The notes under the pieces are model-generated. The model made no database searches and was not told where the DNA came from. It saw only the letters and a program-made list of their open reading frames with translations. Shown here in pieces: positions 1 through 10,600 of a stretch of DNA of 48,782 nt (position 1 is its first letter; each line of letters opens with the position of its first letter). The stretch is from NCBI GenBank assembly GCA_016181885.1, contig JACOYJ010000022.1, forward strand, positions 1 to 48,782, given 5' to 3'. This stretch comes from Candidatus Pacearchaeota archaeon (GTDB lineage: Archaea; Nanobdellota; Nanobdellia; Pacearchaeales; GW2011-AR1). The position numbers and the translations under genes were made by a program.

Positions 1-91
1 AAAATATGTGAAAAAAAAATTATATAAAACTTTCTTGTAACTTAAAAGTTCACAATAGAAAATTATAACAGCGCAAAAACGACTACATTTA

Positions 92-673
92 TTAATGTTT
101 AGCAACCATTTTCTCTATAAATAACCTATGAATATTCGGATTATCTGTCAATTCTGGATGAAATGTAGAAACAAGAAGATTGCCATTTCTTAGAAGCACT
201 GGATAGTCCCCTAATTTAGACAGTATCTCGACTCCTTCTCCTATACTTTTGATTATAGGCGCTCTTATAAAAACCCCTCTAAATTTTTCACCCGCTTCAA
301 GTCCAAGCGATATAATATCCAAATCTGCCTCAAAACTCTCTTTCTGCCTGCCATAACCATTGCGTTCTACATCAATATTCATAAGCTTCAAAGAAAATTG
401 ATTTGAACCAATAATATTTTTTGCAAGAATTATAAGCCCTGCACAAGTGCCAAATATAGGAAGTTGGGCATTTATTATTTCTTTATCAAGTCCGTGCTCT
501 ATCATTAATTTTCCAATAGAAGTGCTCTCTCCTCCGGGAATTATCAATCCCTGAATTTCCTTCATGTCTAAAGGTTGTTTCACGATTATTATATCTTTTT
601 TATCAATAAGAAGCTCAAGCATCTTCACATGTTCATAAAAATCTCCTTGAAGTCCGAGAACACCTATTTTCAT
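92..673 (-). CDS. pdxT: Pyridoxal 5'-phosphate synthase glutaminase subunit PdxT
   Basis: Class I glutamine amidotransferase of 193 residues, the usual length for PdxT. It hydrolyses glutamine and passes ammonia to PdxS for cofactor B6 synthesis. Visible motifs are GLQGDFYEH at the N-terminus, the PGGES oxyanion-loop motif at 46-50, the nucleophile elbow GTCAG with Cys77, and the His172/Glu174 pair in FHPEL. It starts 2 bases after the stop of the upstream pdxS gene, so the two are cotranscribed. Family assignment is clear from the motifs. Confidence 0.96.
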   Translation of the reverse strand: MKIGVLGLQGDFYEHVKMLELLIDKKDIIIVKQPLDMKEIQGLIIPGGESTSIGKLMIEHGLDKEIINAQLPIFGTCAGLIILAKNIIGSNQFSLKLMNIDVERNGYGRQKESFEADLDIISLGLEAGEKFRGVFIRAPIIKSIGEGVEILSKLGDYPVLLRNGNLLVSTFHPELTDNPNIHRLFIEKMVAKH

Positions 674-675
674 AG

Positions 676-1563
676 TTAAACTCCGCGAGTCTGCAATAGC
701 TCTCCCTTTTTTAAAGTTTTTGCATCAATGCCTCTCATTGCTTTGCCTATGCCTTCAGACATCTGAGCAAGAATAACCGGGTTATCAAAATGAGTTGTAG
801 CTTCGACTATTGCCTTTGCCCTTTCTGCAGGATTTTCTGATTTAAATATTCCAGACCCAACAAATATCCCGTCGGCGCCAAGCTGCATCATTAGTGAAGC
901 GTCTGCGGGAGTGGCTATTCCCCCTGCTGCAAAGTTCACAGTAGGAAGTCTCCCAAGTTTTGCAGTTTCTTTTACTAAATTATAAGGAGCGCCCATTTTC
1001 TTAGCCTCGGCCATAAGTTCTTCTTCAGGCATGTTAGCAAGCTTCTTAATTGAACCCATAACACTGCGCATATGCCTTACTGCTTCTACAACATCCCCGC
1101 TCCCAGCCTCACCCTTTGTTCTTATCATAGCTGCACCTTCGCCTATTCTCCTTAACGCCTCCCCAAGACTCCTAGCACCGCATACAAATGGAACTTCAAA
1201 TCTAGTTTTGTCTATGTGATGGTTTTCATCAGCAGGTGTTAAAACCTCGCTCTCATCAATATAATCAACCCCGAGGGATTCAAGTATCTGGGCCTCTGCA
1301 AAATGACCTATCCTAACTTTTGCCATCACTGGAATTGTCACTGCACCCATTATTTCCTTGATTATTTTTGGATCTGCCATTCTAGCCACTCCTCCTTCTG
1401 CGCGAATATCTGCCGGAACTCTTTCAAGAGCCATAACAGCAACTGCGCCCGCAGCCTCGGCAATTTTAGCATGTTCAGCATTAACAACATCCATAATTAC
1501 TCCTCCCTTCAACATTTGAGCGAATCCTCTCTTTACCGCTTCAGTTCCTTCTTTAACTTCCAT
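676..1563 (-). CDS. pdxS: Pyridoxal 5'-phosphate synthase subunit PdxS
   Basis: TIM-barrel synthase subunit of 295 residues that builds PLP from ribose 5-phosphate, glyceraldehyde 3-phosphate and ammonia. Asp25 (VIMDVVN), Lys82 ([10 protein letters not shown]) and Lys150 (RTKGEAG) match the family's catalytic Asp and two Schiff-base lysines. The stretch [14 protein letters not shown] and the C-terminal [10 protein letters not shown] phosphate-binding region are also present. First gene of the pdxST pair. Confidence 0.97.
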   Translation of the reverse strand: MEVKEGTEAVKRGFAQMLKGGVIMDVVNAEHAKIAEAAGAVAVMALERVPADIRAEGGVARMADPKIIKEIMGAVTIPVMAKVRIGHFAEAQILESLGVDYIDESEVLTPADENHHIDKTRFEVPFVCGARSLGEALRRIGEGAAMIRTKGEAGSGDVVEAVRHMRSVMGSIKKLANMPEEELMAEAKKMGAPYNLVKETAKLGRLPTVNFAAGGIATPADASLMMQLGADGIFVGSGIFKSENPAERAKAIVEATTHFDNPVILAQMSEGIGKAMRGIDAKTLKKGELLQTRGV

Positions 1564-1686
1564 TTCGTATCCTTTTTTGCATAATTAATAGCAACTGAAT
1601 AAAAGAACTGTCTTTTTTATAATTTTCTAGTCCCAACTAAAAAAGAATTTTGGACCGTGCGAAAACTTAATTGGTAAACGCTAATC

Positions 1687-1932
1687 TTATTTCAAAGCCG
1701 TAGAGGCAGGAGAAATAAAGATAATTGTGTCACCTCTTAGAAAAGTCAATCCAAGGTTTCTTTTTATCTCGCCGTTCTGCATTTCCTTAATGTTGTCCAA
1801 AACTAAGTTGATATGGATATCAAAAGCAAGAAGTGTTCCCACAACTTGTTTGTCTCCCTTCAGCAACACTAAAACTTCTTTTCCTTTAGAGTTGTTCAAC
1901 AAATCCAATGGTCGTTCAATTCCATTAACCAT
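1687..1932 (-). CDS. Sm-like archaeal protein (Lsm)
   Basis: Small RNA-binding Sm/Lsm protein, which normally forms six- or seven-membered rings. The Sm1 region (LVLLKGDKQVVGTLLAFD) and Sm2 region (FLRGDTIIFIS) are both visible. I chose ATG at 1932 (81 residues) because a TATA-like ATTTATAAAT lies about 25 bases upstream, giving a near-leaderless mRNA; a TTG five codons earlier is possible. The gene is divergent from rps8e, and their promoters share the 85-bp gap. Confidence 0.9.
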   Translation of the reverse strand: MVNGIERPLDLLNNSKGKEVLVLLKGDKQVVGTLLAFDIHINLVLDNIKEMQNGEIKRNLGLTFLRGDTIIFISPASTALK

Positions 1933-2016
1933 AAAAGTAAATTGCAAAGTTCATTTATAAATATTTCGTAAAAAATCCAACAAAAAGTATTTAAATCAAT
2001 TTTTCCCCATTCATTT

Positions 2017-2370
2017 ATGAATCGTGGCAAAAAAACCTCTGGCGGAAAATATACGCGAAGCAGAAAAAAGAGAAAGTTTGAAATAGCCGGGCAGAGAAGA
2101 ATAGTCAAGCTGGGAAAAAACAAAAGAAAAAATCTGCGAACTTTAGGGGGAAAGTTAAAAACGGTCTTATTGATGGCTAACACTGTCAATGTCGAAAAAA
2201 AGAAAGTCGAAATTAAAAATGTTCTTGAAACTCCTTCAAATAGATTCTTAGCAAGACAAAATATTATAACAAAAGGGACAATTCTCCAAACAGATTCCGG
2301 AAAGGTTAAAGTAACTAACAGACCAAGCCAGGAAGGTGTTATTAATGGTGTTTTGGTTAAGCAAGATTAA
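2017..2370 (+). CDS. rps8e: 30S ribosomal protein S8e
   Basis: Basic 117-residue protein with the S8e signature GGKYTRSRKKRKFE at the N-terminus and a C-terminal half ending NRPSQEGVINGVLVKQD, as in archaeal S8e. TATA-like TATTTAAAT at about 1988 is consistent with a start of transcription a few bases before the ATG. Component of the small ribosomal subunit. Confidence 0.95.
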   Translation: MNRGKKTSGGKYTRSRKKRKFEIAGQRRIVKLGKNKRKNLRTLGGKLKTVLLMANTVNVEKKKVEIKNVLETPSNRFLARQNIITKGTILQTDSGKVKVTNRPSQEGVINGVLVKQD

Positions 2371-2855
2371 GCTATAGCAAAGGACATTAATATTATCCGG
2401 GATATAATTCATTTTTATTAGCCATCGTCAATAGGAATAATTTAAACAGTTTCAATAAGTTAATGGTTGTTTTAATTTGTTAGAGATAGTCTTCGGGAAA
2501 TGTCTCAATAAAGCTTAATTTTGCTTTTTTAATATAATTGTCTCATCGATAAACAGTGAAAAGCTTATGTCGCTCTCTATAATAAAACTTTACGAAGTGC
2601 ATTATCCTGCCCCGATAATTTATTCGCTCTATCTAAACTTCTTGGTAAAGATGCTAAGGCAAGAAATGAGAATCATAGCTTATAGAATGAGCAGCTTGAG
2701 CTGGCTTGAAGTTTTACTTCTTTAGACAGGCCAAGCCTGGACGGGCTTGAAATTTTACTTCTCTATCATAAAAACAAAAAACAAAAACTTTATAAAGCCA
2801 AAAAGTTTTTAAAGGATAGAATTTCACTTTAAAATAGCAAAAATTCTTAAATAAA
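2371..2855. other. Intergenic region between rps8e and tfb
   Basis: No convincing gene in 485 bases. The region holds an imperfect direct repeat (about 2706-2731 and 2746-2771, shared core GGCTTGAA(G/A)TTTTACTTCT) separated by the short inverted stretch AGGCCAAGCCT, and the tfb promoter. A small open frame on the minus strand here is not supported. Confidence 0.6.
2785..2815 (+). promoter_or_regulatory. tfb promoter with inverted repeat
   Basis: A TATA-like CTTTATAAAG lies at about 2789-2798. AAAAACTTT and its complement AAAGTTTTT flank the TATA region as an inverted repeat, which could act as an operator or a hairpin. The start codon is at 2856, so a leader of roughly 35 bases is predicted. 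This is inference from sequence only. Confidence 0.45.
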
Positions 2856-3782
2856 ATGGCCTTTGTCAAACGATGCCCGGAATGTGACAGCACCAATCTT
2901 ACTTTTGATTCTCATCTTGGAGAAGTGATATGCAACGATTGCGGTCTGGTTGTCGAAGAAAAGATGGTTGACACGGGTTCGGATTCTGGCGGAAAATTCG
3001 ACAAATCTGAAAAAAAAGGCAGAGGCGGAGCTCCCACAAGCATGCAGAAGTTCGACAAAGGCCTCACAACTAACGTCGGAGAGATTTCAGATATATACAA
3101 ACTTGACCCAAAGCAAACAAGAAAATTCTTAAGATTAAAGAAATGGCAGGAAAGGGTCTCAACTTCTATTGAGAGAAATTTAAGGCTTGCAATGGCTGAG
3201 TTGAGAGTTATCGCCTCTTATCTTAACCTGCCAAATGTTGTCAGGGACGAAGCTTCAAGAATTTACAATTATGTTTTGCAGCGAGGATTGGTAAGGGGAA
3301 GGAGCATGGAATCTGTAATTGCCGCCTGTTTATATGCAGCCTGTCGTTCATACAACATTCCAAGAACATTAGATGAAATGGCAACTGCTTCAGACGTAGA
3401 AAGAAAAGAAATTGGGAGGACATATAGGTTTATTATAAGAAAACTGGGAATAAAAGTAAAACAGTCCTCTCCAAAAGACTACATTTCAAGATTCTCTAGT
3501 GTACTAAAGCTTTCGCCAAAAACACAAAACGACGCTCTTAAAGTTCTGAGAAATGCAGAAGGAGTTGAACTAACAAGCGGAAGAGGTCCTGCTGGAATCG
3601 CTGCAGCCGCTTTATACGTCGCTGCTCTGATAAACGACGAAAAAAAGACCCAGAGAGAAGTTGCTGATATTGCGGGAATAACAGAAGTTACAATAAGAAA
3701 TAGATACAAAGAGCTTATAGAGAAGTTAAAGCTCGAAGACAAAATAAAGCAGAAAGAAAGGGAATTTAGTGGGAAGAAATAA
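2856..3782 (+). CDS. tfb: Transcription initiation factor IIB (TFB)
   Basis: General transcription factor that bridges TBP-bound promoters and RNA polymerase. The 308 residues show the N-terminal zinc ribbon (Cys7, Cys10, Cys26, Cys29), a B-reader/linker segment around GAPTSMQKFDKG, and two cyclin-fold repeats (about 100-200 and 205-300), the second with GRGPAGIAAAALYVAA and the recognition helix region TEVTIRNRYKEL. Full length for an archaeal TFB. Single-gene unit with its own promoter. Confidence 0.97.
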   Translation: MAFVKRCPECDSTNLTFDSHLGEVICNDCGLVVEEKMVDTGSDSGGKFDKSEKKGRGGAPTSMQKFDKGLTTNVGEISDIYKLDPKQTRKFLRLKKWQERVSTSIERNLRLAMAELRVIASYLNLPNVVRDEASRIYNYVLQRGLVRGRSMESVIAACLYAACRSYNIPRTLDEMATASDVERKEIGRTYRFIIRKLGIKVKQSSPKDYISRFSSVLKLSPKTQNDALKVLRNAEGVELTSGRGPAGIAAAALYVAALINDEKKTQREVADIAGITEVTIRNRYKELIEKLKLEDKIKQKEREFSGKK

Positions 3783-4229
3783 TATCTTCTATAGTCCAAT
3801 TAATGTGCAAAACAATTTTTAGTGAAGTTAATCTAACCTAAATTGGTTAAGTTGGACAAAATTCTCAAAACATATCCAAGTTAATATAAAATTAACTCTA
3901 ACTCGCTTTGATAATATAAAACCCGACTTTAAAGATTTATTTCCATTAATCTGCAAACGAGCTTTTTTCAGCTTAAAAATTCCCCTTTAAATAAACTTGC
4001 TTCACTAAGAACCCAACAACAAAAATACCCCCATTAATATTTTCTATAATCGAGAAAACCTTAACGTAGTTTGATTCTGAGCACATCAATATGCGAGCCG
4101 AGCATTTTGACTTTAGCAAATAAGACATTAATCCTGAAGTCAAGTTGCGAGTAGAGCAATTTCGCGACGCATGATACTGGACTTGATGGAGCGAAGTTGT
4201 GAGTAAGAGTGAGCGCTATATTTCGTAAA
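3783..4229. other. Intergenic region downstream of tfb
   Basis: No gene seen in 447 bases. From about 4089 to 4215 there are three imperfect copies of a motif like TTGCGAGTAGAGCAATTT, spaced about 52 bases apart. The rest is AT-rich sequence without a recognisable RNA or protein. Confidence 0.5.
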
Positions 4230-4351
4230 TGCAGGGTACAGGATTCGAACCTGTGCAAGCACTAAGCTAATAGGTTTCTTTAAGATTATTCGCGTTATTT
4301 TCGTAAATTCTTGCCTAAGCCTATCCCGTTTGACCACTCCGGCAACCCTGC
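4230..4351 (-). tRNA. tRNA-Leu(TAG) with intron
   Basis: Class II tRNA with acceptor stem GCAGGGT/ACCCTGC, discriminator A, D-arm GCCGGAGTGGTCAAACGG, extended variable arm and T-arm CAGGTTCGAATCCTG. The anticodon stem ATAGG/CCTAT encloses loop CTTAGG, giving anticodon TAG. A 38-base intron (about 4276-4313) sits at the canonical 37/38 position; removing it leaves 84 nt. A TATA-like ATATTTAAT lies about 28 bases upstream of the 5' end. Confidence 0.93.
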
Positions 4352-4408
4352 ATAGGGTTTGTATGAAAATAAGAATTAAATATTGATATAAAAAGGTTTG
4401 GAATTATG

Positions 4409-4607
4409 GGTATTGTAAACTTAAAGGGATATGCTTCTTCTAATTTAAAATCATCTTAAAGATTGCCTTTATTTATACATAAAATTTGCACTCCTCACAT
4501 TTGCTCATCGTGGATTCATTAAAATGTTAATTAAATCTGTGAACGAAAGTGAAGAGCAATTTAAAAGCTTGTAGATTTTGGTTATGCCTCGATAACTTGA
4601 CAGTATC
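4409..4607 (+). mobile_element. MITE-like element copy 1 (199 bp)
   Basis: Non-coding element with imperfect terminal inverted repeats (left GGTATTGTAAACTTAAAG; complement of the right end GATACTGTCAAGTTATCG). It is flanked by a perfect 9-bp direct repeat GGAATTATG at 4400-4408 and 4608-4616, as expected for a transposition target duplication. The right-hand duplication contains the TAA stop of the giant surface-protein gene. It has two relatives in this window (29209-29347 and 47196-47395). No transposase is present, so mobility would need one in trans. Confidence 0.85.
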
Positions 4608-4611
4608 GGAA

Positions 4612-7600
4612 TTATGTCAAGGTAGCTAATTTATCATATCTTTCCATAATCTTCTCAACATAATCGTGATCAGAAAAGACCTGTGAACCATCTGCCTTGT
4701 ATCTCGCACATCCCCATCCCTGATACCACCTCAATGCATTTTCCCAGCCAGTATAAGTAACATCGACTGCTGGCTCATCTTGTATAATCTGTCCCTCTGA
4801 ATTAACACTCTTAAATGCATCACACTTTAAGGTTTTGGGGGTGCTACTATAACTATCATAATTATCTCTGAGAATATGCGCTCCAACGTTAATATTTTCC
4901 GACGGGTCGTTCATTAAAATATTTACACAATCTGCTTGTGTTATCGGCAAACGAAACTCGCCGCACCAAATTCTTCCGCTTATTTGCATTAAACCATAAG
5001 AAGCGCCTTCGTCAAAAGTTATATAATCTCCGGAAGAAGCGTCAATTCTGCACGAAGATTCCTGCTGCATTAAGGAAAATAAAAGCAGCGGGTCTATCTG
5101 ATAATTTTCTGAAGCAGACACAATATCAGCGACAAAATCCCTGCATTTTCCAGACAAAATTTTATCTCGCGGAGACTCTGGAGCAGAAGCTGCATAAACT
5201 ATTCTCCCAACTTCTGCAAAGCTTCTTTGTTTAAATCCTGCAGCAGAATTACTAACACAAGTATCAGTCTGCCATTGACACCCAATCCCGCAAGTATCTT
5301 TCTGACATTGTTGTTGGGTATAAGTAGAACAATCAGGGGCAATAGCACCCATGACATCGTATCCGTATTGGTCTAAATAAGTTTGTGCATCTAAAGGAGC
5401 CAAACATTTTTCCTCTCCAGTATCTATTTCCTTAATTAAAACCTTATGACCTATTGGAAGATTTTTTATGCTTAAGGCAACATCTCTCGTCGGCAAAGGC
5501 AAGTCAAGATTAATATTAAAAATTGTCCTGGCGCCAAAATAAGCATCTAGCCCTTCCAGAGACTGCAATAAAGCAATGCTTCTAGAATCAATTAACGTTG
5601 GCTGGCCTGCATCAATATCAGTAATCCCAAACCACTCATCGCCATCAATAGACCACTTCCATTCATCTTCATATTTTAAGAATAATAATTCTTCATAATC
5701 AATCTTATATATTCCATCTTCAAAAGTAACTTTATCAGTAATTAATTCATCTTTATTAACAGACGCTATATCTAATAATAAAATTAATCCTGAAAAATAA
5801 TTCACTCCTTCAAGGGATTTAATTAAATTTTGATAATCTCCGCTTGGAAGCTTGTCTATCCCCCTTGAATTTTTATCATAACTCGCGACCCACTTTCCCT
5901 TGTCTCCTGAGTACTTGAAATTATAAACCAAGTAAAAAGCGTTGTCTGCTAAAAATCCAGTTCCCCATACTCCTCCATCTTTTATATAAAACTCCGGAGA
6001 AACTGTGCTTAAGGAATTTGTATTTTCAACACAAGCATCTGTTTGCCACATGCATTCTTGTTGAAGTCTGCAGACATTATTCTCGCAAGAAGGCCTATAT
6101 CCATAATCAGAACAACTATTTATCGAAGCACAATTATCATTTAAAACACCCTCGACAGCAACTCTGCAGGCATCTGGAGCAAGAGGGCCTTTTATTAAAT
6201 AATCTTCATATTCTTTTAAATTAACTTTGCCAGGCTCAAGACATATTTTAAATCCTGTTTCTCTATTTTCAGCCAAATAAACTCCACCAATGCTAACTCT
6301 CGCATTGATGTCAAATATTATTTTAGCTCCTTCATAAAAACCTTTATCTTGAATATCATTTAGTAAATTTATATCTGAATCATCTATTAAATTTGGCTGA
6401 CCAGCATCAATATCACTAATCCCAAACCATTCTTCATCGTCAATAGACCATTTCCATTCATCTTCATATTTTAAGAAAAGTTTCTGGCCTGAATCTAATT
6501 CAAAAATTTTATCTTTCTTAAATACAACCGTATCAGTAATTAACTCTGTCTTCCCCCCGATAATATCATTAAACCCTTCCCAGAATCCCTTCGATTCATC
6601 ATCTTTTACTGTTCTATCCATCAAAGCTTTAAGGCCATTAGCATAACTATAACTTTTTCCATCATTGTTAAGCTTCCTTATAAAAATTAAATCTCTTTCA
6701 TCAGGTGTTTTTTTATCATAAGCTCCTCCAATAGCAGCTTCCTGCGATGTCTTCATCCAATTTTCTTTATCAAAAGACCATCTCCAAATCCCTTGGCTGA
6801 AAGAATAATAGGTTGTAAAAGTTCCGGCAATTCCGTCGTCAAATTCAAATATCGGCGATGAATAAGTTTTATCTATCTCATCTGTTTCATTTGGCTTAGC
6901 TTCTTCAGGCTTTCCATAAATCGACTCATAAGCCGAGATAGTAAGCTCCTTGTATGCATTTCCTCTCTGCAAATAAGCCTCTCCTTTGTGTCTGCTCCAG
7001 AACAGCTTATTGTTAATAAGCAAATCTGTAAGATTATTTATTCTCTTTTGAATATTTGTTTCAGCTTTTATCTTTGAAATAATCAATCCATATTCTGGTT
7101 CATCAATGTAATTCGGGCCTTCTGCTAAAGCCTGCATTGCTGCTTCTTCCTGTTCTTTTAAAATCTCGCCTTCTATATTCAAATTTTTAATAATACTTTT
7201 AACAGAATAAGTATCGAGCCAGCACTTCATATTTGCATTGCATGTTCCAACCTTAACCCATCGGGCATCCTGCCCTCCAGCATTGGCATCATATCCCTGC
7301 CCAGGATCTTTTGTAGCGCACATTCTTATAAGCCCTTGATTATAAATTGCGGGGTTCAAAGCATTAGAAGCTCCTTCCTGCAAATTAGGATTGATTAAAG
7401 AATAAACATTCCTGCTTCCAGCAACGCAGTCTGTTTCAGACTTAATATCTCTTCTTTCAGCTTCCTGTTGTATATACTTTTCAGTCAAATAATTTAATCC
7501 AAAATCTGTTGTAACCTCCTTAAATCCACATTCCTCCTGATCATTAACCATAATGCAAAGTTGCTTGTATCCTGAAGGGGCTGTGAAATCCAAAGTATCT

Positions 7601-10600
7601 GTTGCAAAATCTCCCTTAGCAATATATCCCGAAGCCAAATTTCTGGTTAATCCTGTATCTCGATAATAAGGATCAGATTCTCCTTTAAAATAAACCTTGA
7701 AATAAGCTCCTCTATCTTTGCCGGCAAAAATATGGTAGAACACTTTGTATTGCGATTGCGGAGGATTTGTAACTGTTGTATAAGGTATTTCATCAAATCT
7801 CCCTGTAAATTGAGGCGGCGAATCAGGCTCAGTCAAAATATCTAAGGCATTTCCGTTTGTGGGAATAACTCCTGAAACATAAGCCTTGCAAATTTCTCCG
7901 CCAACATTTTCTGTAGCTCTTGATTGGAAACTCCTAAATGTGTCATCTGCATAATATTTGGTGAAGTAGTTTACAGAGCTTTCTGTATTCTCTAAAGCAG
8001 TTTTAACCCCAAGATATTCTCCTCCGCCGCGAGTATTTTGCCCGAATATAATTTCAAGCGCTTTTGGAACAGCTATCTTGGCAAAAGGCGCAGCATTTCT
8101 CCAGAAGAACTCGCATTTATACAAACTGTAAATCTCATCGCAAATTCCAACAGTTTCTCCAGTGTCTATTCCATGCTGCAAGCATTGCATATAAGATTTA
8201 TGAACAGAGAGCCATCCATCTAATCCTGCCTTTACTCCAGTCAAGCAAACAGGAATATAAACTTCAGGGAAATTAGGTAGGCAAAGCGCAATGCTCCCGA
8301 TTATTCCTGTCTGCACAACATCCTGCACCGGGAATTTTCCATTCAAATCGCATCTTGAGCTTGGGCATATAACAGGGTCGCAGACATTAAACAAAATTCT
8401 GCAGTCAGTAGGAGACATGAAATCCTGGCACTGAATATCCGGAATATCAACTGCTGGCGCGCCAACTCTTACTCCTTTTGCCTTAGAGCCAATGTCAATT
8501 CTGCTTTGCCCGTGAAGTCTAGATGCTGTTTCAATTGCATTATAAGCTTCTCTAACAAGTTCAGAAACTTTCGTAGGCTCAAGATTGTTAAACTGATTGT
8601 AAGGCATTCTCGTCCCAGTGTTTATTAACTCGCATATATCATCGCTTCCTTCATTCTCCTCAATCCCATTCTCGCCGACATTGCATAAAGAAAAACTTCT
8701 TACTTTTCCAGATTCATCATAAGATTGTATTGCTCCAAATGCAGGCAGAGTGTTTGTTATTTTAGCATACCATCCATTAGCCAAATCAAAAGGAACTATT
8801 GCAGGCAGTCCCTTATTCGGTTCTGTTTCATAATATTTTATTACAGGATAAGTTGTTCCTTGAGAATATTTGTAAGGGTTTTGATATGATGAAGAATCGT
8901 ATTTTCTATAGCCAAACTGCCTTGTAATCTCTTGGTCTGCATCTGAAACTTTTATCTTTCCGTTCTCTTGCCCTTCATACTTAAATGCTTTCACAGCCCC
9001 CAGCTCGCTGTCTTTTCCATCTAAAATAAATAAGTAAGTGTCAGAACCATATCCCTGTATTTTTGCCTTGTAAGATTTTCCGCTTTCGAAATAGCCTTCT
9101 CCGCCAATAACATCGCTGCTTGTTATCATCCATCCATTCCATCCTCCTTTTATTGCGCCTTCGGAAACAGCCCAAGAAACATCCGGAGTTCCGCTGCCAA
9201 TTCTTCCAATTTCGCCGGCCAAAGAGCTGACTTTTATATTTGCGTTATTATTTTCAAACAAATCTTTAAGTGCTGCATTAAGCCTTGCGCCGCTCATTAA
9301 ATTCAAACTCTCGCTTCCTTGAACTCTGCAATATAAATCCAATTGCCTGAATTCTTCTATGGAAACTCTGGATTTATTTAAGCCATCTGCAAACTCAGTA
9401 ATATTTATTTTATCATCCTGCATTTCAACAAATCCATCGCTGTTGTCATCCATTCTTGAAATGCATTGTTTTATTCTGCTCCTGTAATCGCTGTCAACAT
9501 ATCCGTTTAAGAAACAAGCGTCATCAACAACATTCTCGCCAAGAAGATTTGTCTTATCACATTCAGCTTGTATGTTTTTTATCTCCTCATTTAAAGTATT
9601 CTGGAACCCGTACCAATTCTTAACTTCTTCATTTATTGCATCTGCATTTTGATATAAACAATCATCAACATTTCTATATTGCTTCTGGTTCACCATATCG
9701 GTGCATCTTTCATACCACCCATTTGGGCCTCTCATAACCTCTCTTCTTGCAATTGCCTTGCCGTCTTTATTCTCCAAGAAATTCTTTATCATCAAAGCCG
9801 CGCTTGTTCCAATGCAGGCAGTCTTCATTCCCTTAACTATCTGCCCAAGCTTCTCTGACTTTTCTTCAAACTCTGCAACAGTTTTATTCAATTGCTCTAT
9901 TTTTTTTCTTGCTTCATCTGGAGTAAGCTGAATTCCTCTCTGCTCTATTCCTATTTTGAAGGGGAAGCTTGCTTTAGCTTCTGTTCTGCTTATTTCATCA
10001 TTAATTGAAACCTTGGCAACCCTCTTCAAATTTATTTTTGCAATGCTGACTTTAAAGCCCTGCCCTACATCAATTGTCTGGCCTAAATTAATTTTTTTAT
10101 TTTCAGATTCAAACAAGAAATTTCCAATTCTGTCTCTCCAGCTTGTAGGAGTAATCAAATTAGCAGTAATTTCAGCCCAATCCTCATCAAGATTATTTAT
10201 TTTTATATATTCGCCGTACGGTTTTTTGCCTGCGTCAGTCACTGATGAAGTTCCGCTAATAGTTATGCAGCTTCTGCTGCTAGAAGTATATTGACACGCC
10301 TTTCCAATTTTCTCTCCAATTGCAGTACATTCTTTTTCGGTGCAAAAATCAAAAATATCTTTTCCACAATCCTCACAAGCATTTTTATCCGTTATTCCCA
10401 AGACTTTTTCCCTAAGTCTCTTAGTAAATGCTGTGACAAGAACAGAGCCTTCTGAAAAATTCTTCCCTCTTAAAGAAATTGCTAAATCTCCATATATATT
10501 TATTAAATCCCACCCATCATACTTTCCCCCTTTAACTTCCATTTCAGAAACATTCATCCAATTTTGCTTGTCAAAAGACCATAACCACCCTGCCGGAGAA

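Noticed and set aside
1031-1584. Plus-strand frames opposite pdxS
   Set aside because: Antisense shadows of a well-conserved enzyme gene.
2699-2771. Direct repeats upstream of tfb as a CRISPR start
   Set aside because: Only two imperfect copies, no further repeats or spacers, and no cas genes in the window.
2714-2896. Minus-strand 60-codon frame over the tfb promoter and start
   Set aside because: It covers the TATA box, the direct repeat and the first codons of tfb and has no protein-like composition.
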